In this document: positions 21,801 through 36,800 of the stretch, one piece after another
Numbering within the stretch: the stretch's first letter is position 1
How the letters are laid out: each line of letters opens with the position of its first letter
Assembly: GCA_021014325.1 (NCBI GenBank)
Contig: CM037469.1
Coordinates: 19,057,701 to 19,121,700, forward strand
DNA length: 64,000 nt
DNA from: Plazaster borealis
Lineage: Eukaryota > Echinodermata > Asteroidea > Forcipulatida > Labidiasteridae
Direction of reading: 5' to 3'
Translations under genes and position numbers: made by a program
The notes under the pieces: model-generated
The model's database searches: none
What the model was told of the DNA's origin: nothing
What the model saw: the letters and a program-made list of their open reading frames with translations, nothing else

Positions 21801-24800
21801 GTTGTTGACAATTACCAACGTGTTCAGTGCCTTTAACTGTTTTTGTTGAACATTTTAAGTCATATTAATTTGTTATATTGTACTTACCATCTTCACTTCC
21901 CCCATCTAGTACTGAATGAATAATGGGAGTTGTCAGGTCAATTAGTTCACGGTCAGAGGTCACAACAGATATGAGGTCAGCAGCATTCTTTGCCGTCACC
22001 GTGATGTAGACAAATGAACCGTGAGACATGGTGAGTTCAGTATTGATAGCGTTTGTTTGGGTCCCAACGGACTTGAAGTTTTGTAATTGGGTGCCACCAG
22101 AACTGGTTCCTGAAACAAAACAAATACCACATGGTTTCAGTAAAAACAGTATCAGACGAAGAACTGTTGGACTATAGATCGTGGCAGATAAACCATATTG
22201 TAAACATAATGATTGTGGTTTCGTTCTGCAAGCTGCTAAGTAGCGTCTCCAAAAGTTTCAATCTAGCAAACAGATGCGCAGAATCACAAAGAAAGAGCCA
22301 CAAACACAGACACAAAACACACATTGGTGTATTAGCAATTCAACTTAAAAGAATTACAACTCGCTAACCCTGCCATAAAGGAGAAAACTGTTGACACAAG
22401 TAACTGTAGATGTTTTGTGTTTCCCATGCCAAGTCTAGCAGTAAAGAGGAGATTCTCGAAGAAGTTTAATTACTGAACTTACCGATGGCCCAATTGTAGT
22501 CTATGATTGGGCTCTCTGGATCAAGGAAATGCCACTTGGCCTGAAGTGATGACCAATTGTGGATAAACTGTGTATGGACATCTACTGATCCCTGGCCAGT
22601 ACTCGGTTCAATGGATATTAGTGTCACCTAGAATTGACAAATAATCAGACAGATTAAAATATACAAAATGTTTCAACTGTCTTACGTATTATTCATAAAT
22701 GCACAAAATTGACGGTGGGTCTAAACATGTGAATTACCCTCTCATTTTGACAACAATTTGTCACCACTTTTATTAGATAGTTTGAATATCAAAAATCAGT
22801 AGAGGGAAAAAGTTGTAAAAGTGAAAAAGACAAATGAAAAATGAAGTTCTGATTGAATAAAATATACAGCAAAATTCACTTAGTATTTTAAAATGTGTCA
22901 TCATCTCAGTAGGTTCTCTGTATTTATTCTTTTACCTGAATATTGTCAAGTAGAATTCCATTCGATCGTCCAACTGTTGATATTGTCAACGATGAGAGGA
23001 AAACTTCGCTGGCTGTGAAATAAAACCTCTGTTCATGCCATTGTATGGATGAAAGACTCTGATCAGAGTGACCGCCAGCTGGTCGGCTGTACAACCTGAA
23101 GACGCGGTTTAATCCTGGTGCTTCAATGCGACCTTCCTGGTTTAACAGAGGCTCATGAGACGGGACAACGTGACTAGTGAAGAGAACCCGGTAGTGGCTT
23201 CCGGGGTTGAGTTAAACGTTTGTGAGATCGATCCGTGCAATGATAAGAAAGAGCGTCCATTGGGAGCAATCTTCTTCCGCAGTGACCACAGTGATTTGGG
23301 TATCATAGCCAACTTCCACGGCGCTATTTCATCCTGTGAGCCTTTGGATTCTTCCTCTGCCTTTGTTGTGGAATTAACTACAGGCGATTCTGTCGACGAA
23401 GCAAGTGACGAGTTGTCAGTTACCTCAGCCTCCGACTTTGTTGTGGAATAAACTACAGGTGATTCGGTCGACGAAGCAAGTGACGAGTTGTCAGTTACCT
23501 CAGCCTCAGTCATCTGCGTTGACATTGATTCCTGAATATCTGCATAATACGGATTTCATCAAAAAAAAAGTCCACAAGATGTCTTTTAAATAAAACTCTC
23601 ACAATATGCTACGGACAAAATGTCGCACACTGAAATCACTCCATGAAGGTTCTCTACCACAAGGAAAACTGGGTATTTTTAAAAATAATTTTTGGGTTGA
23701 ACAAAGAAAACTTTACTAGAGTGGGACTTGAACCTGAGACCTCTGGATCAATGTGCCAGCGCCTTACCAGCTCAGCTATCTAGCCCTGATGTTAGCGGTC
23801 TCCCTATTTTTTCCCTAATCACACCGAAGTTTACGATACAACCTGGAAAGCGGCAGCAGAGGATCACCTTTCTTTTTTTTTAACAAAGTAATATAAGTTA
23901 CATCAAATACCTGGTTCATTTTGTCCTTCAAATGATGGATTCACAATGAGATTATCTCCAGAGTGGATGGAATTCTGTGGCTCTGGAGGAGTGACGTCAA
24001 CCACAAACCCATCAGAGAAGACTTGGTCTGACGCTCTACCAGCTGCATCGACGGCTGACACTCTGGAGTAGTACCTAATACCTGGTGATGCATGGACCAG
24101 CAATACAAGGACAAAGTTCAATTGAATCATGATTTCAGTTTAGATCGTGATCAACAATGATCGGGTAAAATTCAGGAAAGTAAATCTGAGTGTTTGTTCT
24201 GTTGAAATTCTAATAATAAAAACCAAAATTTGTATTATATTTTTTTCGACCAAAACAGTACAAAATTAAATGGCAAATTATATAAAACAACAATACAAAC
24301 ATTTTTTTTCAAAATAATGTAACTACAAGTGTAAGTGAAGGAAGGGGTCACAAAAATGTGTACGTGTGAATGTACCTGCAATTAAACTATTAAGAACAAT
24401 GTAAAAATAGTATGTGGGTCAGGGGTTACAAAAGTAGCACAAATCACTATTCTTCAGTTTTGTACGGTAAACCCGCACATATTAGGCAGAAGCAGGAACA
24501 AGATCGAAACAAGGTAAAACAAACAATAAACAATGTGTAAGTAATGAACAGCGGCAAGAAAAAAATACCCTTGCTTATTACGTTAGATGACAAATTGAAA
24601 AAAAACCCCCCAGTTTTGTGGAAGGCACTACTCACTAGGATGATAATAATAAATGCAAAATAGATGTTTAAAATACAATGTTAAAGACCTTCAATCACAA
24701 CAAATAGTGATATCACCAACACCGAATCAGTTATCAGGTTATGATGATGAACACTTACCTCCTGTGAGGGGTACAGACAATGTCCGTGATGCCGATAGCT

Positions 24801-27800
24801 GCATCCCAACATCGGTACATGGGAGGACACTATCATCTGTAGGGTCAGGAGTTCGTCCAACACACCACTCATAGTGGTCAATGTAGGATTCCAGGTCCGT
24901 AAAGCCATGCCATGAGGCGGAGATCAGCGTGCTCGAGTTCTGGTATTCAACATCATGCAGATCTATGGAGGAGAATATAGTCATTGAATGTTTGGTAAGT
25001 TGGTGGGGTATCAATACTGGTACAGTAACATGTATCATACTGAAACTATGCAAAACCGTAACTTTTACAAAACCAAACAAATGGCAAGGCACAACATTGT
25101 CTAAGAGAGCAGCATCAACATCAGCTTGGAAGGTATCAACTGTATTAAACTTCGACATGGATGAAAGAAAGGTATTTTAGTTGAGATCAAGTTCAAACAT
25201 TTTCAAGCAGCAAGTGGCAAGTACACAGCAACCCGAAGACGTTTCTTAACCATATCAAATCGTAATATCTGCCCTTCGATTTAATAACAGCACTGATAAT
25301 AAGTTCTTATAAAACTGTATTTCATATTTAGATCATAGCGCTGCGACAAGCATCAAATCTCATCAGATAGAAAAACAATTCAGAAAAAGGGTAATCTAGC
25401 ATTCAAAAATCCCAAGAACAAAATTGAAAATAAGGGTGTCTTCAGGTGCTTCCTAAAAATGATTGAAAAGTGTCTCACAATCTGAATTGAGATGGCAAAA
25501 AACTGGTTACTAATTTCAAAACTTCAATCAGAATTGCACTTCTAATAGAGACCTTAAAAGGGTGTGTACAACATTGGTAAGAATGAAAATATAAATGCTC
25601 ACAGATTTGCACATAACTCACATGGTATAAAGATGGTCATGGTAGAAAACTTCCCTTGAAAAATGTTTTGCTTGAAATGCCATAGTTTTCACGAAATGAT
25701 TAAAATAATAGTATTTATCCTGCAGGATAAATTCCGATGTTTGAAAAAAAGTTAAAACACATAAGGGTTTTTCTCATGACTCCAGACCGATTTAGCTTAA
25801 ACTTTCACAGGTTTGTTAATTCTTGTATATGTTGGGTCATCTCGAATTTGTATACAGGTCTTTGGCAATTACCAATGTTGTACACATCCCTTAAAGAAGC
25901 GTTTTACGGCATACCTATCCCATCAAACACCAGTCCAGCATCCGGTTGTCTCCGATCAACCACAAAACCATCACTGCTTCTGAGTGTGTGCAGACCAGCT
26001 TTGTTGATTGCCCGTACATTGCTATAGTAACGGTGCCCGCTCTGTAGATCAAGATCAGTGAACTGTGTCCTTGATATACTCGATGGTAAGATATTGTCGG
26101 CAAAAAGACGGATATCCTCACCTATAGACAAAATGAACCAATTATCTAAATAAGTTTGTAAATTCTATTTGCCAGACAAAAGAACCTTTAATTATTTCAA
26201 TTCACTCAATGTCTCATGAAGAAGCTGCTATTAAATATTGTTGATTCCGGAGTTCAGACAGGCCAGAACATCTTCAGAAACATCTGAAGGGATTCAAAGA
26301 ACATGTACTCTTTTTTCATAAAAGTTTTACCTCCTTTGAAAGTGCTCAGCGAGATCTCGTAGTGCGATATCTCGTCGTCTCGAAACACTCCCTCCCAAGA
26401 GAGGTACAGAGTATCAGGATCGGTGAGATAGTCGGTATCCTCAGAAGACGCATCGGTTGCTAGATCCTTTATCTGAATTAAAACGTTGAATTTCAAAATA
26501 AAAAGAAGCCATCAAATCAAAGCTATCCACAAAACGTCCAAGCATCAAGATTCCAAAGTCTTACAGATCATCGAAGACTTAAGGGTGATTCATAAAAAGC
26601 AGCAAAATTGATTGCCATTTATACTAAATTCGTCTATAAAGCTTACCTTTGTTCCCCTGACTTTCGAGATTTCTGGAGCCCTGATATCTGGAGTAACACC
26701 ATCTGACCTGAACACGGCGTACGTGGTGGCATTGTACCAGGCCCGGATGTAAAAGTGATACTTCAACCCAGCCGTTAGCATTCGGTCTGAACAATTTCAC
26801 AGCAAAAAATGATACAATAATAGCCAAGTGTGCCTTTGGATACCTTGACATAAGTTTTGCATAATAATAATGATGAGCATTTATATTTCGCCGGTGTGGC
26901 AGGAGATTCTGTCCCCCCCCGGAGATACTGTCCCCCCATACAGTGAACTGTGTACAAACGTCTTTTGATAGCGCCCTCTTTTGAATCATTCTCCTCCAGC
27001 CCATGTTAATTTCCCGTATGGGGACAGAATCTACGGGGGACAGATTCCCCCGGGACACCGGTACCAATCTTGAGATGCTCATGGCGCAGCGACACAACAG
27101 TAGAGGGGAATGTTTATGTAGTCCTCATGAGTAAGTTGTAAAGGGAAAAATTTAACAAAGCCTGTGATGAAGAAAGTTTAATATGATCTTGTAAATTGTT
27201 CCACAATAATAGGGTAGCAGAAGTAAGCGGTTTCACCCCATGATGTTTTGGTCCAGAAAAGATGGTTATTGTTTGATCTCATAGACTCTCGGATAGGAAT
27301 GGGAGAAATGGCGGAAAATTTCTTTTGTATCAACACTGTTTACTTGCTTTAATCCCAACGATCCAATTAATTCATTATGGATTGTGGTAGATTAAATATT
27401 GCATGTCAGTTATTTAACAGTAATTCCAAAAATTAAACAGCTTGTGGTCTTGATCCTTTCAGAGCTATGTTCTGCCTCACTCGAATCTTAACGTCTGCTG
27501 CATCGGCTCATATTAAAACCTGGTGTTTAGAGTAAAAGCAATTTCGTTACAATAGTACAACAACAAAACAAGTGAAAACAATAGCAAATGTGGATAACAG
27601 TTCAAACATGATTTAAACCAAATGGGTTCATGATAAACCTTGGTAACAACATAATAGCTCAATAAGCCCTCATCTCGATCCCTCATTGACCAATGACTTA
27701 ACCTAACGAATACCACATAAAATGCAGAAAATTTTGAATGTTGCAGTTTTCCCTGATTTATACCTTTATCAAGCATGACGATGGTGTGATTTTCCTGTCC

Positions 27801-30800
27801 GATGTCAAACCAAACCCTTTCGTTGGCTGGATCGAATACCCCTGTAGGCTCAACATCTGATGACGAGTCGTCCCCAATACTCCACTCATACCTTTAACAA
27901 AGTTGGAACAAAAACTATTTAAATACATCTGTGGTCGAGTAGGAACCCTTCAGTTTGGCTCAGTGGTTTCTTGCCTGTTTTTAACCCCTGTAATCATGGT
28001 TTGATGCCTCTCATGAGGATTGAGTTCTGTCCCTACCCAATTGTATTGAGTTTCCCTACTTGGGATGTTCTTCCGAATTTTAAAACATACATTTCTTCAC
28101 TGTCTTCTCTACAAAGGTATCTTCATATCTTCATAATAATGATCAAACCAAACAATTCCTTGTAGTATCCTTTAGTGTCATCACAGTGCAGGGAAGGTTG
28201 TAAAAGTTGGTTATTTATACATAATTGAAAAAAAAATAAAATAATGGTCAAACAAGTATTTTGCAGTTCCTTGCCAGTCATGTCAGTCTTGCCAGTCAGG
28301 CTTTAAAGGACTGGTGACTAGGTCTTGATCATGGGACCACACTCTAAACTTTGCAATGTGATGAGATATATTTGATGGCATGACATTTTTTATTAGCAAA
28401 CTGATTTCTTTGTCAATCCTTCACTAGATATAGCAGGGATACCTAGACATACCAATTGATACTCAGTCCTTTCTGCTCACTGACCCGCCATGCAGCAGCC
28501 ATCATATACTGTGTGGCAGTGTCATCAGTATCAATCAAGTTGTTGATGTCGTCAAAGTTCAGATCAACCACATCTAGGACCTCGATCTCGGTGTTAGGGT
28601 TGTCTTCATGGATAACGAAACAAGAAATGCAGTGATTTTAGAATGGACGAGGTTATTCTTAAGTATCTGTGTTTGCATTACTTTTCAATTGGGATTGGAG
28701 TTTCCTCCCAAAGGTCTACTCCCAATTCTCAGTGGGTAAAATCATCACAAGTAGAAATTTATGTTAATTCCTTAAAGGACAATCTGTACAACATAATATC
28801 ACAAACCCATTAGAGCTTTGCGAAGAGTTTGTTTTGAATTGAGGGTATGGCTCTGGCCATTAGGGTTTCCGAAAATACTGTGAATGATTGATCACTAATA
28901 AAAGGGGTTTCCATTCCTAAAGGGATCCCACTCGCAACATGACTTTCCACTCCAATCCTTCCGTTCAGAACCCAAAGACTGCACCTCTACTATTAAGTTT
29001 CTCTGAGCTAAAGGAATATGTCTACTTACTTCTGGTTAAATCACCACAAAGTCCTTGTGCTGTAGAACAGGCTTCATTGATGGGTGCACATGAACAGTGA
29101 CCCTCACATGATGTAGATTGGCAACGACGTAACAGGACAAGTGCGCCCTCATCGGGTGATGTTTCAGAAACTTCAAATGTGGAATGATGGCGACTGCTAG
29201 GTAGCCCAACCTTCATTTACGAAATTATGAAAACAAGAAAAAATAAATGAAAATAAGAATAAGGTTGTGATGAACAAAAACAATATTTTTACGAAAACAG
29301 TTTTCACCTATGGCTGTTACTTGGCATAAAATTTCAAATTTCTCAACATTTGTATCATTATGACAATCAAGTATGCCAAATATGTTCTTTAAATTATCTG
29401 GAGTACGTAACACGTATCTTCAGAAGTTATGCAGCTTTTTTATGGTTAAAAAAATTAATAAATCCAATTTTTTACTTACCCCATTTACAGCCCATAGAGA
29501 AACGTAAAGGTAGTGATTGTTGGAGTCAGTTATACTGCCCTCTACTGGTATAACTGCCGTCTGTGCAATGCCTTCATCCAGTGACATGCCAGCACTGCTG
29601 TGGTTCACACGAACAGGTCCACTCTAAAAAGACACACTAAAACTAGTTAGAAAACTTAGGTTTTGAATGCCAGAACGGAAATTAATCTTAAGTAGTTAAA
29701 CTTACCGGTGTGAGTTCTGAGCCTCCATACGTTCGTCCAACAGAGACAAAGTAGTGACTGATGCCAGAGTGTAAATCGGCAAATCCAAGCCAGGCAAGGG
29801 CAAGGGATCCAGTGGAGGTAAAGGTGTCCTCTAACCATGTCATCCAACCAGAGTGATAGCGTGGAGGCCGTTGGGTTGTCATTGACTCTGTCGACGTTTC
29901 GTTATAAGTGTCTTCAGGCTTCAGAATCAAAGATATAAACACAAAGTGTGACTGGAATTTGTTTTAATGAAACTCACTAAAACCATGTCATGCTAAATCA
30001 TCGTCACAAACAATACTCAGTATGATATGTGCATAATAATTAAAAATGCGCTACACAGACACCAATATACTCATAGTTACAAATTTGAGGAATCACCAAT
30101 GTCTTTGAAAAAAATTCAGTTTGTAGGATTGTCCTTTTTTAATGTTTTGAAATTTAATTGCGGGTTAAAATACCCTCTGTAAAACAAATATGTCGTAGTA
30201 AAAAAGCAACATTGGGTGTTTAAAAAGCAGCATTATAATAGAGAATATAGTGAACCTACTGAAGATGTGGAACCTACTGAAGATGTGGAACCCACTTGTG
30301 GTTCGGTTGGAGTTATCCAGATGATGTGATGACGTTCCAGATTAGCAGCACTCTCTGTCCCAACTGCAAACGTTCCCACAGTCGGGGAGCTACCATCAAC
30401 CTAAAAGTGAAAAGATACATCGACCACTAATGAGTAAATTACATTTTGAACAACTAAAGCCAAATTATAAACGTGGCACTATAAGCCTGTTCTAAACGCA
30501 AGACAGAAATTTACCTATCTATGTACTTGGTGAATCTAGGTTGCCTAACAAGTACATATATAAGAGACCAATACATTCTGCCCATCTTTTAGTGTTTCCG
30601 AATACAAGTTGCGCCATTGTCGCTTTATGGGAAGAACTTGCCATAAGACAAGACCTTGAATAAATAGTTTCATCATGCGGTGCGCTAGTGGGACGATCTC
30701 AGAATCAATATTTGATATCACTTGTGATTTTTATATTATAAGAAAAACTTACAAGAAACTCTGCTGACTTTGCTTCAGTACAGAGACCAGCATGGTTACA

Positions 30801-33800
30801 TGCTACCACTGTGATGACATAGCGACTTCCTTCATGTAAGGTCAGATTGGTAAAGGTGTGGTCTACCTCGCTTCCAGCAATCTGTAATAATGGCAACAAT
30901 TTATATTTCTTTGCTTTTTAACTCAAATATGACTCTAAAGGCTTAAGGTTTACACCAAGCAATTCTTGAGGTCTGTTGTTTGTGAGCAATACAATACAAA
31001 CATGTAATAAGGACACTGTATATGGTTGAGAAGCATAAAGTACTTAATACTATAGACATCTAGATAACTTTAACAGCGCTATTAGCTCAGCGAAGTTGTC
31101 TAAAATTAATTTATATTTCACAATGTTACTCTCGTATACACTACATTTTGTTTAAAGAGACATTACCTTTAGTGTTGGAATATTAACATCTCCGTTATGA
31201 CGTGTGCCAACTGACACATACTGGTCCTTTATGCCACTCTCTGGGTCATTGAACTTCCAGGAGAAACGAATGACGTCACAGAGAACCTAGACATATTGAA
31301 TTGTCAGCCGAAATTATACACATTATGGAGTGCGACGGTTACAGATTCAATGAATTGTTTATCAATCAATTTTATGGGTTTAATCAAACTTCTTTTCATA
31401 AATTGTGATTTCCTCAGCCTGAAAGTCTTGTTAAGAAGTTCCGTTTATATTTTCCTCAACGGTAAATATGCATCCTGGAAAAATGACTTTGATATGTAAA
31501 ACTTCAATAAATATAAATTGGCACAACATAAATCTGTTAATATTTTTACATTAAATCACGAAACTAAGACCAAACCCTTCTTGTATCCTTAAAGGCACTG
31601 TTCACGTTTGGTAATTACTCAAAATATACATTAGCATAAAAACTTACGTGGTAACGAGCAACAGAGAGCTGTTGATAGTATCAAACATTGTGATAAAACG
31701 ACTCCTCTGAAGTAACGTAGTATTTGAGAAAGAGGTAATTTCTCACTAAAATAATTAAAGATTTCTTGCAAGAAGCCTTTTATTCCTATCTGAAAGCACA
31801 CACATATGTACAACAAGGGTGTTTTTCTTTCATCATTTTCTTGCAACTTCGATGACCAATTGAGCCCAAATCTTCACAGGCTTGTTATTTTATGCATATG
31901 TTGGGATACACCAAGTGAGAACACTGGTCTTTGACAATTACCAAACGTGTTCAGTGCCTTTAACCAAGATTAACTTATAGTATCAGTTTTACCTGAGTGT
32001 TTCCAACGGCTACCCCAACTGTTTCATTCACTGCTGGTTCCTGAATCACTTGAGGTGGGCTTGAATCCACACGAAACCCATTGGATGAAGCCTCACTCCA
32101 CATACCAATCCTATTATAAGCACGGACTGTGATGTAGATATTAGTATTTTCTCGCATCTGATTCAACTCCGATAGGAACATCAGAGCAGATTCCGACAGC
32201 TCAATACGTGTTGATGAAAGGATATCAGCAGAGCCTGGTGCGGTACCAGCTCGCCATTCATAGTGTGAGAGGCCGGAATGAGGATCATGGAAACCCCACC
32301 AATGAGCAGAGAGCTGCATCCTGTAAAACGAACAAAACAATAAATACAAATACATATATTAATATGGCTTTCAAACTTGCAATCAGGGTTATAAGACGTA
32401 TTTTGTGAGCTCAACTTAATTCTTACAATCAGTAAATAAAGCTACTGGGTCAATGTCCAGTTAGAAATTGTCACATTGAGGTCATTTTATCTAAATATAA
32501 GTTGTTTTGTTTTCTTCCCATCAAAGTGACCTTAACATAACGTTCAATTTGTAATTTGACAAGACCTGAGTGGTACTTTATTCAGATTCCTTTCCTATCA
32601 AGAATCATAGTTGTTAACCTGTAGTTTTGTTTCAAATTTCTGGATGAAATAAGCAAAGTCAAACTCAAGAAGGAAACCAACCTTGACGACCGAAAGCTGA
32701 TATCGCCACCACCGGGGCTTCCATCATACACGCGACCAACTAACGGAGGCGAGTCATCAACCAGAACCCCATCAGATGTCACTGAAGCACATAGATCCGC
32801 AGCGTTGCAGGCCGTCACAGTTACATAGTATGTGAAACCAGGCACAAGGTTCAGGTTGTCAGATTTAAATTCTAAAATTGAAATGTTTCTGAAATTTTTT
32901 ATCGCCAAAACAAATATCAATTCCAATACGTGCAAAACACACAAATCGACACAAAGTAAGTATCCATAGCAATGTACGTGCTATAGATTGGGCTAAACAA
33001 AAACTCAGTTTTATTTTCAAGTTTTGATTTTACCTTTAGAAAGTCAAACACAATTTGTAAGAAATAGTTATATGGACAATGATGCATTTTGAATGCTAGG
33101 CTTTTAAATAATTTTCTTGTCACGGAACTCATCTGCGTACATTTTGATATTAAAATAAATTTCGACTACCCTCTGAAAATCACTTTTCCTGTGCAGGCTC
33201 TAGGTGGCGCACTTTAATTGGATTGAATGCATTAACATATAATTGATTATGTATTTTTCTGTACCAGTATCCATGCCGATGTGTTGCTCTGGTATGACGT
33301 CACTACATCCTTTACAAGTCCCTGTTTTCAATGAATAGCCAACGAGGGCGCTATGGGGATCATGAAACCCTTCCCAGAAGGCACTTATCGTCTTCCGGTC
33401 CTCCTGGAAGTCACGATCTCTGTGATTGGATGATGCGAGAGATGGATCTCCATCGAAGACGTGACCAGCCACTGGAGGGCTCTCTTCTACCGTGAATGCA
33501 CCGAACGCCCTCAACGTGATCAACCCAACATGGTTGATGGCCTGAGATGGACATTGTTAAAATTTTTCTATAAGTAAATTTGTGAGTTCAGGTCTTAGTT
33601 TCATATGAAAAAAAAGTTTTGGCAGAAAATAAGTTTTCTCAATGAACATTATCTTCTTCTTAACGCCATCATTATAATTTCTTGTTTTTGAATTACTTTT
33701 CTAAAGTAAATCTGACATTATTACCAGAAACTTTCAACTGCTGCATAAATGCTTACCTTTATTGAAATGAAATACGAGTGACCTTCATGAAGGGTCAAAG

Positions 33801-36800
33801 GTTGTGAAGGGTCAGTCACTCCAGACTCTGAGTCCTCTCTGGTGAATGGCATGACGTCAGCATGACCTGGATGCGAACCGACTGCCCACTCGAAGTACGC
33901 GATGCCACTCTCCACATCAGTGAAAACATTCTCCCAACTGTGATGATATTTCGTTTCAATATAAAACTCAAATTGTTAAAATTGGACTGCGTTAATCATT
34001 TAGTTTTCACTATTTTATCGATCAACGAATCCTTTCGTTGACGATGGCATTTTTGTTCAAGAGTTCTCGACTTTTAAAGGGAAATATTGACTCTGGATTG
34101 GGCTATAAAAGGCGTTTATTTTGTAATGAATAAGGTGGGCAATATATTTTAAAATAGAATATAATGATTTAGATAATTTGTGTGGTTTTTGTGCAATTTT
34201 AGGACAGAACACGGGCAACTATTTTCTGGAACCAAATTCTTTACTCAACAAAATGGCGGAACGCAAGTTCTGCTGCTTGTATTTTCACAGTCAAGTTTGT
34301 GTTTTTTCAATCACTACTCACTAATTACAACACACAGGTGTTTTAGTACAAGAACAACTCATAAAACGGATATGGTAAATCCTGAGAGATATGAAAGCAA
34401 AGTGCTGCTTCAGTATTAAAAGGACAAGTCCCTCGGTTCTTGTTTTGCCAAAAAAATTATTATCAATTTTGTTGAATACTGCTGGCATTAAATTTCTGAG
34501 CAGTCCTTGAAGTTGGAAAAGCAGGATTTCAATGACAAAGTAATGAAACTTGTCTTTTCCCGGAATCACCTTGGTGAAACAGATGTTGTAGACAAGAGGA
34601 AGCTGCCCCCAACGTCCAACGTGTAGATATCACTCACGGTCGGAGGTGTAGTGTCAATCATAATTGCGTCAGACATTGATTTTGTAGACAAACCAACAAA
34701 GTCAGTGGCTAAAAAGAGGAAAAGTATCGTCATAAATTATCTTTAAGAACATAATTAACACTTCAGGGTAAATATTGCTGATGTATTAAATTTGTAATCC
34801 ACGCGTCATGAATGGGGATTACACTAACGGGCCAGTTATTTTGTGTTTTTCCCATTCCATTTTGTTTATTGTAAAGTATTTGCTCAGTTATATCATGAAA
34901 GTTGTCACTTCCTGTTATATAACTTCAAAAGAAACCGTTTTCTTCATGTATCGTCTTTTTATGAGCAACGCTCCAATTCAATCTTGACCTTCAATTTACG
35001 GTCGTCATACAACTCACAACATCAACTAGCAAATGGTCCACGTACCAACACTCGCTATGGTCAACGAGCTTTCACCTCAGCTGCACCATCACTATGGAAC
35101 AATCTCCTCTCAATATTCGTCAAGCTACCTCTACTGACTTATTCAAATCTCTATTAAAGACTCATCTCTTTGTAATTTAAGGTTTAATGCGCTTAGAAAC
35201 GCCAGTATTAAGCGCTTTATAAATGTTCTTATTGTTATTATTAATCTTGACCTCACCTTCTTCCTTCAAATTTTAATTCATTCCAAACGAATATATCAAA
35301 ATAACCGAAGACATATCAGCAGACGTTTTTCATTACCTCTAATGACTGCATAGTAGGTGTGTCCATTCTGTAACCTCAAGTTGTGTATGATGATGCTGTT
35401 GGTAATACCGACACGGGTGAAGTCTTGAACATCGCTTCCACCTGGCATGGATCCTGTAAACATTTAAAACCATTATTTACATCGTAAGTTAAATCCACAA
35501 TACTTAATTTCAACAACAGGTTTTTCAAATGATTGTTTTGAAGAGATGTCAACAGGCATAAAATGGTAACCGGATGGATACCTCAATAGAATCTCACCGA
35601 TTGCATACTCGTAGTATTTGATTCCAGAGTGATGACGTGCAAGGCCGTGTTCCTCGACGTCACTAAAGACTCCCATTGTACAACCAGCTCTGAAGTGGAA
35701 CTCTAATAGGAAAAAAGGGGACACATCATTTTCACACTAACACACTTTTTAGCAATAAGATCAAAATCAATTTACCATATTTATAACAACATTTTAATGA
35801 GCTACTAAGCTGGAGATATCCCTTCAGAAATTAATTTGCAATGGCTAATCGGCAAAGGCACACAAATGCATAGTATTTTAGTTTATCAATTACCTGATAG
35901 TTTTTATGATTGCTCCAGCCGATCCATACAGAGCCAGGTGTCGGCGGGGTCGTATCAACGACCACACCGTCGCTACAGCTTGACACCGACGGCAGAGGTT
36001 CGGTCCATTTCTCATGCTCAAGTGCGACTTCATCAGCGTGGATGCAGATGCGGTAACGTTTGCCGTGTTCGAGGGATAAGCCATGTACATTCACAAACTC
36101 TTTATCTATAGCAAGAATCAATCAGTCAAGTAAATTGCTTATTAAAGGCACTGAACACATTAATTGGAAATTGTCAAAGACCAGTGTCCAACACCAGCCT
36201 TCATAAAACCTAGCGGCCGAAGAGGTAAAAGTGATCAACCCACAAGGGAAATAAAATCTTCCCTTTAAGCTGGGTTCCATTGATCTCCGTTAAAGGCACT
36301 GGACACGTTTGGAAATTGTCAAAGACCAGTGTTCTCACTTGATGTGTCCCAAAATATGCATAAAATAACAAGCCTGTGAAAATTTGGGCTCAATTGGTCA
36401 TCGAAGTTGCAACAAAATGATGAAAAAAAAACACCCTTGTTGTACAAATGTGTGTGTTTTCAGATAGGAATAAAAACTTCTTGCAAGAAGTTTGTATTAT
36501 TTTAGTGAGAAATTACCTCTTTCTCAAAGACTACGTACTTCAGAGGGAGTCGTTCCCTACAATGTTTTATACTATCAACAGCTCTCCGTTGCTTGTTACC
36601 AAGTAAGTTTTTATGCATCAATAACAGAGTCGTCTTTAAAACACAACTATTTCCTTACCTGTGTTCCCACAACCTTCAGCCATTGGATGTTCGCAAGGAT
36701 AGTTCAATCCATTGTCCAAGTCTCCAAATTCGGCAGATCCTGTGTCTTTAATAACCGCCCAGACGTAGTTCCTGTGACGTAATGAAGGCCAGACTGCTGA

